Origin: Phycisphaerales bacterium
Lineage (GTDB): Bacteria > Planctomycetota > Phycisphaerae > Phycisphaerales > UBA1924
Reading direction: 5' to 3'
Length of the DNA: 44,537 nucleotides
NCBI GenBank assembly: GCA_947476675.1
Contig: CANJRL010000007.1
Location: 1-44,537, forward strand
The notes under the pieces are model-generated. The model was given only the letters and a program-made list of their open reading frames with translations. It did no database searches and had not been told where the DNA came from. The first letter of the stretch is position 1; each line of letters opens with the position of its first letter. Made by a program: the position numbers and the translations under genes. Positions 32,655-41,493 of this stretch are shown piece after piece.

Positions 32655-34727
32655 ATGACCTCTCCTCTCGCCGCCCGCGTCCTCGCCGCCGCGGCAGGCA
32701 CGCTCGCGCACGCCGCCGTTCGCGCCGACGCCCCCGCACCCGCCACCGACCTCCCCATCGCCTCCGTCACCCTCTACCGCTCGGGAGTCGGCTACTTCGA
32801 ACGCCAGGGCGCCGTCACCGGCGACGCCCGCGCCTCGCTCCGCTTCGACGCCGCCTCCATCAACGACGTGCTCAAGAGCCTCGTACTCCTGGACCGGGGC
32901 GGAGGCACGGTCTCCACCGTCGGCTTCAGCGCCAAGGAGCCGCTCAATCGCCGCCTCGCCTCCTTCGCCATCAACCTCGGCGACAGCCCCTCCATCGCCA
33001 CCATGCTCTCCCGGCTCCGCGGCGCCAAGGTCCGCCTCGCCACCGCCGAGGGCGCGGTCGAGGGCGCCGTCCTCGGAATCGAAACCCGCGTGTCCGAGCC
33101 CCCTCCCGCAACGCCCGGCGCGCTCGCCGAGCAGCCCCGGAGCGAGGACTATCTCAACCTCGTCACCGCATCCGGCATCCGTTCCATGCGTCTCTCGCGC
33201 GTCTCGTCGTTCGAACTCCTCGACCCCGCCCTCGCCGGCGAACTGAGCAAAGCCCTCGAAGCCATCGCCGAACGACGTGACGAGCGCACCGCCTCGCTCG
33301 ACCTCGCCTTCACCGGCGACCTCACCGCCGGCGCCCGGCCCGTCACCATCGGCTACATCCATGAGACACCGGTCTGGAAAACCTCGTACCGGCTCGTGCT
33401 GCCCGATGAGACCGCGGGCAAGCCCATCCTCCAAGGCTGGGCCATCGTGGAGAACACCACCGACGAAGATTGGAAGGACGTCCGCCTCGCCCTCGCCTCC
33501 AGCAGCCCCGTCGGATTCCGCATGGACCTGCGCGAGCCGCTCATGGTGGACCGCCCCTGGCTGCCCATCCCCGGCGCCTCGATCGCCCGGTCGCGCACGT
33601 ACGAGGGCGACACGATCGCCCGGAAGGCGGGCCTTGCCGATCAGAACGCCGCCGCCCAAGCCCGCTTCCCCGCCGCTGCGCGCGCGGCCGAATCCGTCTC
33701 GGCAGGCGCTCCGCTCGAAGCCGACGCCATCGCCCGGTATTCGCCCCGCGACGCCGCCGCCCCCGGCGAGATCGGCGAGCAGTTCCGCTACCAGATCGCG
33801 AGCCCGGTCTCCATCCAGCGCCAGCGCTCCGCCATGCTCCCGCTCTTCTCCCGGGACATCGCCGGCGAGCGCGTCTCCATCTACAACCCACTCGATAACG
33901 CCATCCACCCGATGCGAGGCGCCTCGATCACCAACCTCTCCGGCTTCGACCTCGCCCCGGGCCCCATCGCCGTCTTCGACGCCGGCGCCTACGCCGGGGA
34001 CGCCCAGATCGCCTACACCCCGCGCAACGACGAGCGCCTCCTCTCCTACGCCGTCGACACCGACGTCCGCATCGCCAGCCGCGCGGAGCGGACCACGACG
34101 ATCAACCGGATCCGCATCGTCAAGGGGCTGCTCGAGCAGGCGACGACCGAGCGCGCCGTCACCACCTACTCCTTCGCCAACCGCGACGCGAAGCGCCCCC
34201 GCACCGTCCTCGTCGAGCACCCGATCAAGCCCGGCTACGCGCTCATCAAGCCCGACAAGCCGCGCAGCGAGACCGCGTCGGTCCGACGCTTCGACGCCGT
34301 CGTCGCCCCGGGCGCGGAAGCCGAACTCTCCATCCTCGAAGAGCAGCCCGTCCGCTCGCAGATCGCCGTCGGATCCTTCGACCTCGCCTCGCTCGCCGCC
34401 CTGAGCACCACCGGCAAGGTCTCCCCCGAGGTCGCACAGGCGATCCGCAAGGCGGCCGCCATCACCGCCCGGACCAAGGAGCACCGCGCCGAGATCGCCC
34501 GCGCAACCACCGAGACGCAGGCCATCAGCGACGACCAGGCACGCATCCGCCAGAACATGGCCGCGGTCGGCCCCAGCACCGAACTCTACGGCCGCCTGCT
34601 CAAGAAACTGACCGACCAGGAGACCTCGCTCGAAGCGCTCGCGGCGAAGTCCCGCAAAGCAACCGAAGACCTCCGCGCCGCACAGGCCGAACTCGACGAC
34701 TACCTCGCCAACCTCACCCTCGACTGA
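32655..34727 (+). CDS. Exported DUF4139 domain protein
   Basis: 690 aa from ATG 32655 with GGGAG upstream. A signal peptide (LAARVLAAAAGTLAHA) precedes a start typical of DUF4139 proteins: LPIASVTLYRSGVGYFERQG, then the N-terminal domain with INDVLKSLVLLD. The DUF4139 core follows at about 225-590 (ASLDLAFTG, YIHETPVWKTSYRLVL, GWAIVENTTDEDWKDVRLAL, SIYNPLDNAIHPMRGASITN). The last 80 residues are coiled coil (AEIARATTETQAISDDQARI). The family is exported and of unknown function. The gene stands alone on the plus strand, divergent from the FAD enzyme, and its last 14 bp overlap the convergent folK gene. Confidence 0.85.
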   Translation: MTSPLAARVLAAAAGTLAHAAVRADAPAPATDLPIASVTLYRSGVGYFERQGAVTGDARASLRFDAASINDVLKSLVLLDRGGGTVSTVGFSAKEPLNRRLASFAINLGDSPSIATMLSRLRGAKVRLATAEGAVEGAVLGIETRVSEPPPATPGALAEQPRSEDYLNLVTASGIRSMRLSRVSSFELLDPALAGELSKALEAIAERRDERTASLDLAFTGDLTAGARPVTIGYIHETPVWKTSYRLVLPDETAGKPILQGWAIVENTTDEDWKDVRLALASSSPVGFRMDLREPLMVDRPWLPIPGASIARSRTYEGDTIARKAGLADQNAAAQARFPAAARAAESVSAGAPLEADAIARYSPRDAAAPGEIGEQFRYQIASPVSIQRQRSAMLPLFSRDIAGERVSIYNPLDNAIHPMRGASITNLSGFDLAPGPIAVFDAGAYAGDAQIAYTPRNDERLLSYAVDTDVRIASRAERTTTINRIRIVKGLLEQATTERAVTTYSFANRDAKRPRTVLVEHPIKPGYALIKPDKPRSETASVRRFDAVVAPGAEAELSILEEQPVRSQIAVGSFDLASLAALSTTGKVSPEVAQAIRKAAAITARTKEHRAEIARATTETQAISDDQARIRQNMAAVGPSTELYGRLLKKLTDQETSLEALAAKSRKATEDLRAAQAELDDYLANLTLD

Positions 34728-35190
34728 CCCGCGCCAGCATCTCCCGCACCGTCTCCCGGCGCAGCGGGTGCACCGCCTCCGGCGCGACCTCCGCCAAGGG
34801 CGCCAGCACGAAGGCCCGCTCGTGCATCCCCGGGTGCGGCACGCGCAAGCCCTCCTCCTCGATCACCGCTTCCCCATAGAGCAGCAGGTCCAGGTCGATC
34901 GTCCGCGCCCCCCAGCGCCCCTCCCGCTCCCTCTCGCGCCCCAGCGCCCGCTCGATCCCCAGCAGCGCCGCGAGCAACCCCCCCGCGCTCAGCGAGGTCC
35001 GCACCACCGCCGCCCCGTTGAGATACCGCGGCTGCCCCGCAGCGCCCTCGGCCGTCACCGCCTCGGTCTCGTGCAGGCTCGACACCGCCTCGACCGCGAT
35101 CCCCGGCGCTGCGCCGAGCATCGCGACCGCCCTCGCGATCGTCGCGCTCCGGTCCCCCAGGTTCGCTCCCAACCCCACGCACGCGCGCAC
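34714..35190 (-). CDS. folK: HPPK, 6-hydroxymethyl-7,8-dihydropterin pyrophosphokinase
   Basis: 158 aa from GTG 35190, preceded by GGTGAG; GTG 35211 is an alternative. The enzyme transfers pyrophosphate from ATP to 6-hydroxymethyl-dihydropterin in folate synthesis. Motifs: VGLGANLGDRSATIARAVAM at the start, SSLHETEAV, PRYLNGAAVVRT, IERALGREREREGRWGARTI followed directly by DLDLLLYG (the HPPK signature with catalytic Arg and metal Asp), and VPHPGMHERAFVLAPLAEVA. The length is that of single-domain HPPK. It follows fliA by 62 bp and is the last gene of the flagellar transcription unit, an odd place for a folate gene. Its 3' end overlaps the convergent DUF4139 gene by 14 bp. Confidence 0.93.
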   Translation of the reverse strand: MRACVGLGANLGDRSATIARAVAMLGAAPGIAVEAVSSLHETEAVTAEGAAGQPRYLNGAAVVRTSLSAGGLLAALLGIERALGREREREGRWGARTIDLDLLLYGEAVIEEEGLRVPHPGMHERAFVLAPLAEVAPEAVHPLRRETVREMLARVSRG

Positions 35191-35252
35191 GCTCTCACCG
35201 GGCCGATGCACGCCGCGAGGATACGACCCGGCCCGCGACCCGCCCGGGCCGC

Positions 35253-36116
35253 TCACTCCTCCCCGTCGTCCTCGAACTCCGAGCCCTTGTTCTGCATCTG
35301 GGCCTTGAGCCGCGCCAGGATCGAGGAGTGCATCTGGCTCACCCGCGATTCGCTGAGGTCCAGCGTCTGGCCGATCTCCTTCATGGTCATCTCCTCGTAG
35401 TAGTAGAGGATGACGATCAGCCGCTCGGCACGCGAGAGGCCCTTGGTGATCAGGTCCTTCAGGTCCCGCCGCTGCGCCTCGCTCAGCGGGTTGGCCTGCG
35501 AATCGTCGCGGATCACGTCGATCTCGCGCAGGTCGCGGCTCGAATCGGAGTTGAAGCACTTGCGGCTCAGGCTGGTCACGCCCACCGGCCCCGAGTCGCG
35601 CTGCAGCTTCTTGAACTCCTCCTCGTCCACCCCCAGGTGCCGCGCGATCTCCGAATCCGTCGCCGCCGTCCCCGTCGACATCTCGATCGCGTTCCGCGCG
35701 TGCTCCACCCTCGCCGTGCGCTGCCGCACCAGGCGGGGCACCCAGTCCATGGCCCGCAACTCATCGAGGATCGCGCCCCGGATGCGCGGCGCGCAGTAGG
35801 TCTCGAACTTCACCCCTCGCTCCAGGTCGAACGCGTCGATCGCGTCCATCAGCCCGTACACGCCGGCCTGCATCAGGTCGTCGATGTCCACCTCGTCGGG
35901 GAGCCGCGCGTGGATGCGCTCCGCGTTGTAACGCACCAGGTGCAGGAAGTTCTCCATCAGGAAGTTCCGCAGCCGCAGCGTCTTGGTCTTCTGGTACTCG
36001 AGCCACACGTCCCGGATCTGCATCATCGCGGGGTCGCACTCGACCAGCGCAACCCCCCGCGGAGCGTTCTTCGATCCGCCCGTCTTCGGCATCGTCTTGG
36101 CTTTGACGCTCGTCAT
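35253..36116 (-). CDS. fliA: Flagellar RNA polymerase sigma factor FliA (sigma-28 type)
   Basis: 287 aa from ATG 36116 with AAGGAG seven nt upstream. Region 2 is clear: VDIDDLMQAGVYGLMDAIDA, FDLERGVKFETYCAPRIRGA and ILDELRAMDWVPRLVRQRTA (80-134); region 3 has ATDSEIARHLGVDEEEFKKL; region 4 has LSRAERLIVILYYYEEMTMK, then EIGQTLDLSESRVSQMHSSI. The DWVPR and RIRGAILDELR segments are hallmarks of FliA/WhiG sigma factors. About 30 extra residues at the N-terminus (KTMPKTGGSKNAP) are basic. It should direct transcription of late flagellar genes. It has its own promoter just after the unknown two-TM gene. No anti-sigma factor gene (flgM) is seen in the window. Confidence 0.94.
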   Translation of the reverse strand: MTSVKAKTMPKTGGSKNAPRGVALVECDPAMMQIRDVWLEYQKTKTLRLRNFLMENFLHLVRYNAERIHARLPDEVDIDDLMQAGVYGLMDAIDAFDLERGVKFETYCAPRIRGAILDELRAMDWVPRLVRQRTARVEHARNAIEMSTGTAATDSEIARHLGVDEEEFKKLQRDSGPVGVTSLSRKCFNSDSSRDLREIDVIRDDSQANPLSEAQRRDLKDLITKGLSRAERLIVILYYYEEMTMKEIGQTLDLSESRVSQMHSSILARLKAQMQNKGSEFEDDGEE

Positions 36117-36240
36117 GGGTCTTCTCCTTGACCGATTCAGGCCGGCGTCTCCGCCGCCCCGCGCCGCTCGCTCCCCGCGTCGGCGCCCGAGTCCTGCGCT
36201 CGGCGCGAACGACCTTCCTTGGCCGCCCGCGTTCCGCCAC

Positions 36241-36271
36241 AATATACACACACGCACCCCGCGCGCGTCAA
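36241..36271 (-). promoter_or_regulatory. Promoter upstream of fliA
   Basis: On the minus strand TTGACG (36266-36271) and TATATT (36241-36246) are both one mismatch from sigma-70 consensus; the spacing of 19 bp is long. The start would be near 36235, leaving a leader of about 118 nt before the fliA ATG. This would let fliA be made without read-through from the export genes. Confidence 0.5.
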
Positions 36272-36273
36272 CT

Positions 36274-36316
36274 GCTCACCGGCGATCCACCGCGCCAGAG
36301 CGCTCACCGGCGATCC
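36274..36316. repeat. 15-bp direct repeat at the end of the two-TM gene
   Basis: GCTCACCGGCGATCC occurs at 36274-36288 and 36302-36316, a period of 28 bp. The right copy spans the stop codon of the two-TM protein gene; the left copy lies just upstream of the fliA -35 box. It may be a small tandem duplication or a pair of regulator half-sites. Confidence 0.6.
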
Positions 36317-36675
36317 CTCTGCGCCGGTTGTGACGGCTGCGCCGCCGACCCGCTCCGCTCGGGGAGCCCGAGCTCGCGGATGAACGCCGCCTCAAGCTCC
36401 TTCTCCGCGTGCGCCGAGATCGCGCGCTCGCCGGCCCAGCCCAAGGCCTGCCCCGCCGCCGAGCAACCCACCATCGCGATGATCGCGCGGAGCAGGATCG
36501 TGTTGGCGTCGTTGTCCGCCCCCAGCCCCGCGATCACGGCGATCGCGAACCCCGCGAGCCCCAGGCTCGACCCAACCAATCGCGTGGCAGATCCCTTGAT
36601 CACGTCGCTCCACCTGGCGCCGCTCGGTCGGCGCGAACCCACTCCGCGGCCCACTTCAGTCGGCAGCCCGCCCAT
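36304..36675 (-). CDS. Small two-TM membrane protein in the flagellar operon, unknown function
   Basis: 123 aa from ATG 36675. An N-terminal basic segment (1-30) precedes a first hydrophobic helix (LVGSSLGLAGFAIAVIAGLG, about 33-52), a short acidic loop (ADNDAN), a second hydrophobic helix (LLRAIIAMVGCSAAGQALGW, about 61-80), then an amphipathic acidic helix (AHAEKELEAAFIRELGLPE) and a polar tail. I recognise no family. It lies 44 bp downstream of flhG and upstream of fliA on the same strand, so a flagellar role is likely from context. The in-frame hydrophobic pattern and operon spacing argue that it is a real gene, although its ribosome site is weak. Confidence 0.7.
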   Translation of the reverse strand: MGGLPTEVGRGVGSRRPSGARWSDVIKGSATRLVGSSLGLAGFAIAVIAGLGADNDANTILLRAIIAMVGCSAAGQALGWAGERAISAHAEKELEAAFIRELGLPERSGSAAQPSQPAQRDRR

Positions 36676-36719
36676 CGCACTTCACTCAACCGCGCGCCCC
36701 GGCACGGCTTTCTTTGGAG

Positions 36720-37856
36720 TCACTCGGCCCGACGGGCCCATTCCAGCAAACGGCGCACCAGCCCTCGCCCCCGCCGCTCCCCGGCCGTCACGTCGCCGGG
36801 AGGACCGTCGCCTTCGGCCCCGGCCTCCCCCAGCCCCAAGCGAATGGTCAGCGCATCCGCCAGGGACACAACCGCTCGGGCCGCAGACGCTTCCGGCTTG
36901 GACACCAACACCGGGATTCGCTCCCTCACCGCCGCCCGCATCGAATCATCCAACGGCACAAACCCCAGCGTTTCCGGCGCAAACCCGAGAAATCGCTGCG
37001 CAACCGCGCCGATCCGCCCGGCCACCTGCGCCGCTTCACCCTCCGACACCGCCTGGTTCACCACCACCAGCGCCCGCGGCGCCTCTCCCCGAGCCCTCGA
37101 ATCCAGCGCCAGGCACTTGAGCATCGCATACGCGTCCGCCATCGAAGTCGGCTCGGGAGTCACAACGATCAGCGCCACATCGGCCGCGTGCAGCATCCCC
37201 ATCACGCCTCGCCCGATCCCGGCCCCGCAATCGATCAACAGCACGTCGCTAGTGCTCTCCAGCCGCCCCACCTCGCCGAGCAGCCGCCCCAGGGACGCCG
37301 CATCCAGATCGGCCAGCTCCGCGACGCCCCCCGCCCCCGGCGCGAGCCGGAAGCCCCCGGGTGCATCAAGCAGGATCTCCTCCACCGCACGCTCGCCTCG
37401 GATCACGTGCCCCAGATGCCCGCGAGGCGACACGCCGCAGAGCACGTCCGCGTTCGCAAGCCCGAGGTCCCCGTCGATGAGCGTTGCGCGAAGATTCCGA
37501 TGCGCCAGCGCAACCGCCAGATTCACGCAGAGGCTCGTCTTGCCGACCCCCCCCTTGCCCGACGCCACCGCGACCGACCGGGCCAGCCGAATCGGCGCGA
37601 TCGGCGCAGGTTGCGCCGGCCTCTCGGCCGCGACCCGCGCCGAGGCCTCGGCAGCGGACTCCGGAACCCCAGCCGGCTCGCTTGTCACAACCCCGCCCAG
37701 CGATTCCATCAGCCGCCGCAGCCCGCTCGCCTGGTCACCAACCCCGGCCGGCGACTTCGCCGCGGGCGCCGAGGTCACGCCGGGGTGCACGCTCGATCCG
37801 CGCCGACGCACCGCGGCCACAGGCCGCGTCACCGGAGCGCCTCCAAACCCGTTCAC
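36720..37856 (-). CDS. flhG: Flagellar number regulator FlhG (FleN/MinD-like ATPase)
   Basis: 378 aa from ATG 37856, which overlaps the flhF stop by four bases (ATGA). It is a MinD/ParA-type ATPase: deviant Walker A SGKGGVGKTS (99-108), LIDGDLGLANADVLCG, VLLIDCGAGIG (Walker B), VTPEPTSMADAYAMLK, and a C-terminal basic amphipathic helix (RRGRGLVRRLLEWARRAE) fit for membrane contact. Residues 41-47 read DQASGLR, the conserved activator helix by which FlhG stimulates the FlhF GTPase. Here it follows a 40-residue extension and is separated from the ATPase core by an Ala/Pro linker of about 45 residues. FlhG limits flagellar number and position together with FlhF. Confidence 0.92.
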   Translation of the reverse strand: MNGFGGAPVTRPVAAVRRRGSSVHPGVTSAPAAKSPAGVGDQASGLRRLMESLGGVVTSEPAGVPESAAEASARVAAERPAQPAPIAPIRLARSVAVASGKGGVGKTSLCVNLAVALAHRNLRATLIDGDLGLANADVLCGVSPRGHLGHVIRGERAVEEILLDAPGGFRLAPGAGGVAELADLDAASLGRLLGEVGRLESTSDVLLIDCGAGIGRGVMGMLHAADVALIVVTPEPTSMADAYAMLKCLALDSRARGEAPRALVVVNQAVSEGEAAQVAGRIGAVAQRFLGFAPETLGFVPLDDSMRAAVRERIPVLVSKPEASAARAVVSLADALTIRLGLGEAGAEGDGPPGDVTAGERRGRGLVRRLLEWARRAE

Positions 37857-39211
37857 TTCAACACCGCCCCTTCCATCACCATCCGCGCCAATCGTTCCGA
37901 CTTCCCCGCCTCGATCCTATCCGGCACTTCCTGCCCGGTGGTCAGGTAACTGAGCCGCGCCCCGATCCGCCGCGCCACGTTCACCAGCACGCCAAAGCTC
38001 ACCGCCTCGTCCAGTTTCGTGAAGATGACCCGATCCGGCTTCGCCACCGCGAATCGCTCCGCCGACCGCACCATGCTCGCCTCGCTCGCCGCGCTCGAGA
38101 GCACCAGGTGCGTCCTGTGCGGCTTCGCCGCCTCGAGATACGCCCTCAGCTCCTCGAGCTTCGAGTCGTCGTTGTGCGAGCGCCCCGCCGTGTCGATCAG
38201 GATCACGTCGCGGTCCGCCAGCGCCGCGCACGCCCCGGCCATCTCCGCCGGCGTCATCGCCACGTGCATCGGCAACCCGATGATGTTCGCGTACACGCGC
38301 AGCTGCTCCACCGCCGCGATGCGGTAGGTGTCCGCAGTCACCAGCCCCACCTTGCGGCCGTGCCTCAACTTGTACGTCGCCGCCAGCTTCGCCACCGTCG
38401 TCGTCTTCCCCACCCCCGTCGGGCCGATCAGCGCCACCGTGAACGGCCTGCCGTCGGCCCCGCGCTCGGGCGCCGGCTCGCCCGCCTCCGGAGCCACCGG
38501 GATATGCCCGGAAAGCGCCCTGAGCACCGCCTTCTGCACCGCCTTCTCATCGGAGAGCTGCGCCCGGGTCAGTTCCTCCCTCGCCCTGCCCACCACCTCG
38601 TCGGCGATGTCCGCCGCCACCTCCGACTCCAGCATCCGGAGGTATTGCTGCGTCAGCGCGTCCCCCGCGACCGCGCACCCCGCCCCCAGCCGCCCCCCCC
38701 CCGCGCCCGACAGCACCCGCGCCACCATCGACTTGATCGCCGCCAACTCCTGCGCCATCGCCGCCTGACCCGCGACCGTCAGCCCGGGCGCCGGCCTCTC
38801 CGCGGGGATCGGCCGCGCCGCCATCACGCTCGCCGCCGTCGCCCCAGCCGTGATCCGCACCACCTCACGCCGCGCGTCCCGCGCGCTCGCATTCTCCGCC
38901 GCCACCGCCCCGCTCGCCGCCGCGCTCGCCGGCCCGGTTTGGCCGTACGCCTGACGCAGGAGCCGCGCCGCCACCGCCGCGGGGTCGGGCGTGGATTCCC
39001 GCTCCGCCGCACGCGCCCTCAGCCTTGAAGGCTGCACCACGTGCATGCCCGACGACGCCGTCACCTCGAACATGTTCCGCCCCCCGAAACCCAGCCACCC
39101 GCCCACCTTGTACGTGCGCGTATGCAGGATCACCGCGTCGCGGCCGAGGTCCTTCTTGACCTGTTCGAGAGCGTCCGCGATCGATCTGGCCTGATAGGTC
39201 TTGAGCTTCAC
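37853..39211 (-). CDS. flhF: Flagellar biosynthesis GTPase FlhF (SRP-type)
   Basis: 452 aa from GTG 39211 with GGAGGG upstream. The start KLKTYQARSIADALEQVKKD and GRDAVILHTRTYKVGGWLGF is the canonical FlhF N-terminus (B domain). A variable Ala-rich linker follows (60-170). The N and G domains of the SRP GTPase come next: ALIGPTGVGKTTTVAKLAA (G1), DTYRIAAVEQLRVYANIIGL, ILIDTAGRSHND (G3) and FTKLDEAVSFG (G4), ending with LTTGQEVPDRIEAGKSERLA. FlhF marks the membrane site where the flagellar base is built and dimerises with GTP. It is translationally coupled to flhG. The linker carries more Ala/Arg than usual but no motif is missing. Confidence 0.95.
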   Translation of the reverse strand: MKLKTYQARSIADALEQVKKDLGRDAVILHTRTYKVGGWLGFGGRNMFEVTASSGMHVVQPSRLRARAAERESTPDPAAVAARLLRQAYGQTGPASAAASGAVAAENASARDARREVVRITAGATAASVMAARPIPAERPAPGLTVAGQAAMAQELAAIKSMVARVLSGAGGGRLGAGCAVAGDALTQQYLRMLESEVAADIADEVVGRAREELTRAQLSDEKAVQKAVLRALSGHIPVAPEAGEPAPERGADGRPFTVALIGPTGVGKTTTVAKLAATYKLRHGRKVGLVTADTYRIAAVEQLRVYANIIGLPMHVAMTPAEMAGACAALADRDVILIDTAGRSHNDDSKLEELRAYLEAAKPHRTHLVLSSAASEASMVRSAERFAVAKPDRVIFTKLDEAVSFGVLVNVARRIGARLSYLTTGQEVPDRIEAGKSERLARMVMEGAVLK

Positions 39212-39309
39212 ACCGGCCCTCCGTGGCCCGACGCTCTCGCGCTCACGCCGCCTTCCAGGCGACGACGCTCAGAACTCCCGCATCCTAACGCCAATCGCGC
39301 CGGCGCGCC

Positions 39310-41493
39310 TCACGCCGCCGCCGGCTGCGCTTCCAGACCCGGCGGCGATGTCACCAGCCCCATCGACTCCACCTCAACCTCCGGCACGATCTCGTTGTAC
39401 CCCAGAACCACCACGCCCGGCAGGTGCGGCTCCACGATCTGCTTCACCACCGCCCGCACCTGGGGCGACGCGATCACCACCGGGCTGTGCCCCGCCGCCG
39501 TCACCGGCGCCACCGCCTCCGCGATCCGCCTCGCCACCGCCCCCGCCAGCCGCGCCGGCATCGTCACCGTCGTCCCCGCCGCCGATCGATCGATGTACCC
39601 CCCGATCATGTCCTCGAACACCGGGTCCAGCGTCACGCACACGATCCGCGGCTTGCCCGCCGGCATCGCGCCCCCCGCCAGCCGCGACGGCGCCTCGGCC
39701 GTTGCGTGCTGCTGGCAGATCACCCGACGCAGACCGTGCCGGACATACTCGACCAGCACATCCAGGTCCTTCGTCTTCGTCCCCCAGTCGGCCAGCGTCT
39801 CCAGCACCGTCTCGAGGTCCCGGATCGGCACCCGCTCACGCAGCAGCGACTGCAGCACCTTCTGCAGCTCGCCCGGCTTCACGATCCCGGGCACCACCTC
39901 CTCCACCAGCCTCGGCGCCTTCTCCTTCACCGCCGCAAGCAGGTTGTTCACCTCGTCCCGCGTCAGCAGCTCGTCCGCGAAACGCCGCACGATCTCCGTC
40001 AGGTGCGTCGCCAGCACGCTCGTCGCGTCCACCACCGTGTAGTTCTGCGCCTCGGCCCTCGGCTTCACCGCCGCCTCGATCCACCACGCCCTCAGCCCGA
40101 ACGCCGGCTCCTTCGTCTCCAGCCCCTCCACCGGCCCGGTCGTGATCCCCGAATCGATCGCCAGGAACTTGCCCGGGTACGCCCTGCCCTCGGCCACCAC
40201 CGCGCCGCGGATCTTCACCCGGTACGCGTTCGCGTCGATCTGCATGTTGTCCCGGATCCGCACCGGGGGCATCACCAGCCCGATCTCCGCCGCCAACTGC
40301 CGCCGGATCGCGCTGATCCGCTCCAGCAGGTCGCCCCCCTGCCCGGCGTCCACGAGCGGGACCAGGCCGTACCCCACCTCCAGCTCCATCGTGTCCACCT
40401 TGAGCAGCGCCTCCACCTTCGGCGCCTCGGGCTTGGCCGTCTCCAGCGTCGCCGCCGTCCGGTGCTTCTCCGCCGCCGCCGCCTTCTCCCGCCGCATGAA
40501 CACCGCCGCCGCGCCCAGCGCCGCCGCCCCGCCGATCAGCGGGATCTTCGGCAGAGGCGTCAGCGCCAAGACCGCCAGGAAGCACGCCGTGATGCCCAGC
40601 ACCACCGGCTTGGCCGTCATCTGCCCGGTCATCTCCTCCCCCAGCGACCCCTTGTTGCCCGAGCGCGTCACCAGCAGGCCCGCTGCGATCGACGTGATCA
40701 GCGCCGGCAGCTGCGACGCCAGCCCGTCGCCGATCGTCAGCATCGTGAACACCTTCGCCGACTCCGCGGCGCCCCAGCCCTTCTGGATCGCCCCGATCGC
40801 GAACCCCGCCACCACGTTGATGATCGTGATCAGGATCCCCGCGATCGCGTCGCCCCGCACGAACTTGCTGGCGCCGTCCATCGCCCCGAAAAAGTCCGCC
40901 TCCTGCGCCAGCCGCTCCCGACGCGTCCGCGCCTGCTGCTCGTTGATCATCCCCGCGTTCAGGTCCGCGTCGATCGCCATCTGCTTCCCGGGCATCGCGT
41001 CCAGCGTGAACCGCGCCGCCACCTCGCTGATGCGCGTCGAGCCCTTCGTGATCACCACGAACTGCACGATCACGATGATGACGAACAGGATGATCCCCAC
41101 CACCAGGCTCTCGCCCGCCACGAAGTGCCCGAACGCCCGCACCACGTGCCCCGCCACCGACGCCGCCTCCTCCGCGCTCCCCGCATCCGCAGACAGGATC
41201 AGCCTCGTCGTCGCGATGTTCAGCGTCAGCCGGAACAGCGTCACCCCCAGCAGCAGCGCCGGGAACACGCTGAACTCCAGCGGCTCATTGATGTAGATCG
41301 TCGTCAGCAGGATCAGCGCCGACAGCGTGATGTTCAGCGCCAGCAGCACGTCCATCACCATCGGGGGCAGCGGGACGATGATCACCGCCACCATCGCGAG
41401 GAACGACACGGGCACGATCAGCCCGCGGTGACGATGCACCGCGCGCATCCACCCCGGCGTCCCAGGACCCGCGCTCGACGCAGCCTTCGCCAC
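39310..41493 (-). CDS. flhA: Flagellar export gate protein FlhA
   Basis: 727 aa from GTG 41493, which directly abuts the flhB stop codon (TGA-GTG). The N-terminal half holds about eight membrane helices, starting with GLIVPVSFLAMVAVIIVPLP and including LVVGIILFVIIVIVQFVVIT; the FHIPEP cytoplasmic signature is recognisable in ISEVAARFTLDAMPGKQMAI followed by DADLNAGMINEQQARTRR. The C-terminal cytoplasmic domain (about 355-700) carries GYGLVPLVD, PPVRIRDNMQIDANAYRVKI and LLRERVPIRDLETVLETLAD. FlhA forms the nonameric ring of the type III export gate and uses proton motive force. Length and order are normal. A gap of 98 bp separates it from flhF. Confidence 0.97.
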   Translation of the reverse strand: MAKAASSAGPGTPGWMRAVHRHRGLIVPVSFLAMVAVIIVPLPPMVMDVLLALNITLSALILLTTIYINEPLEFSVFPALLLGVTLFRLTLNIATTRLILSADAGSAEEAASVAGHVVRAFGHFVAGESLVVGIILFVIIVIVQFVVITKGSTRISEVAARFTLDAMPGKQMAIDADLNAGMINEQQARTRRERLAQEADFFGAMDGASKFVRGDAIAGILITIINVVAGFAIGAIQKGWGAAESAKVFTMLTIGDGLASQLPALITSIAAGLLVTRSGNKGSLGEEMTGQMTAKPVVLGITACFLAVLALTPLPKIPLIGGAAALGAAAVFMRREKAAAAEKHRTAATLETAKPEAPKVEALLKVDTMELEVGYGLVPLVDAGQGGDLLERISAIRRQLAAEIGLVMPPVRIRDNMQIDANAYRVKIRGAVVAEGRAYPGKFLAIDSGITTGPVEGLETKEPAFGLRAWWIEAAVKPRAEAQNYTVVDATSVLATHLTEIVRRFADELLTRDEVNNLLAAVKEKAPRLVEEVVPGIVKPGELQKVLQSLLRERVPIRDLETVLETLADWGTKTKDLDVLVEYVRHGLRRVICQQHATAEAPSRLAGGAMPAGKPRIVCVTLDPVFEDMIGGYIDRSAAGTTVTMPARLAGAVARRIAEAVAPVTAAGHSPVVIASPQVRAVVKQIVEPHLPGVVVLGYNEIVPEVEVESMGLVTSPPGLEAQPAAA

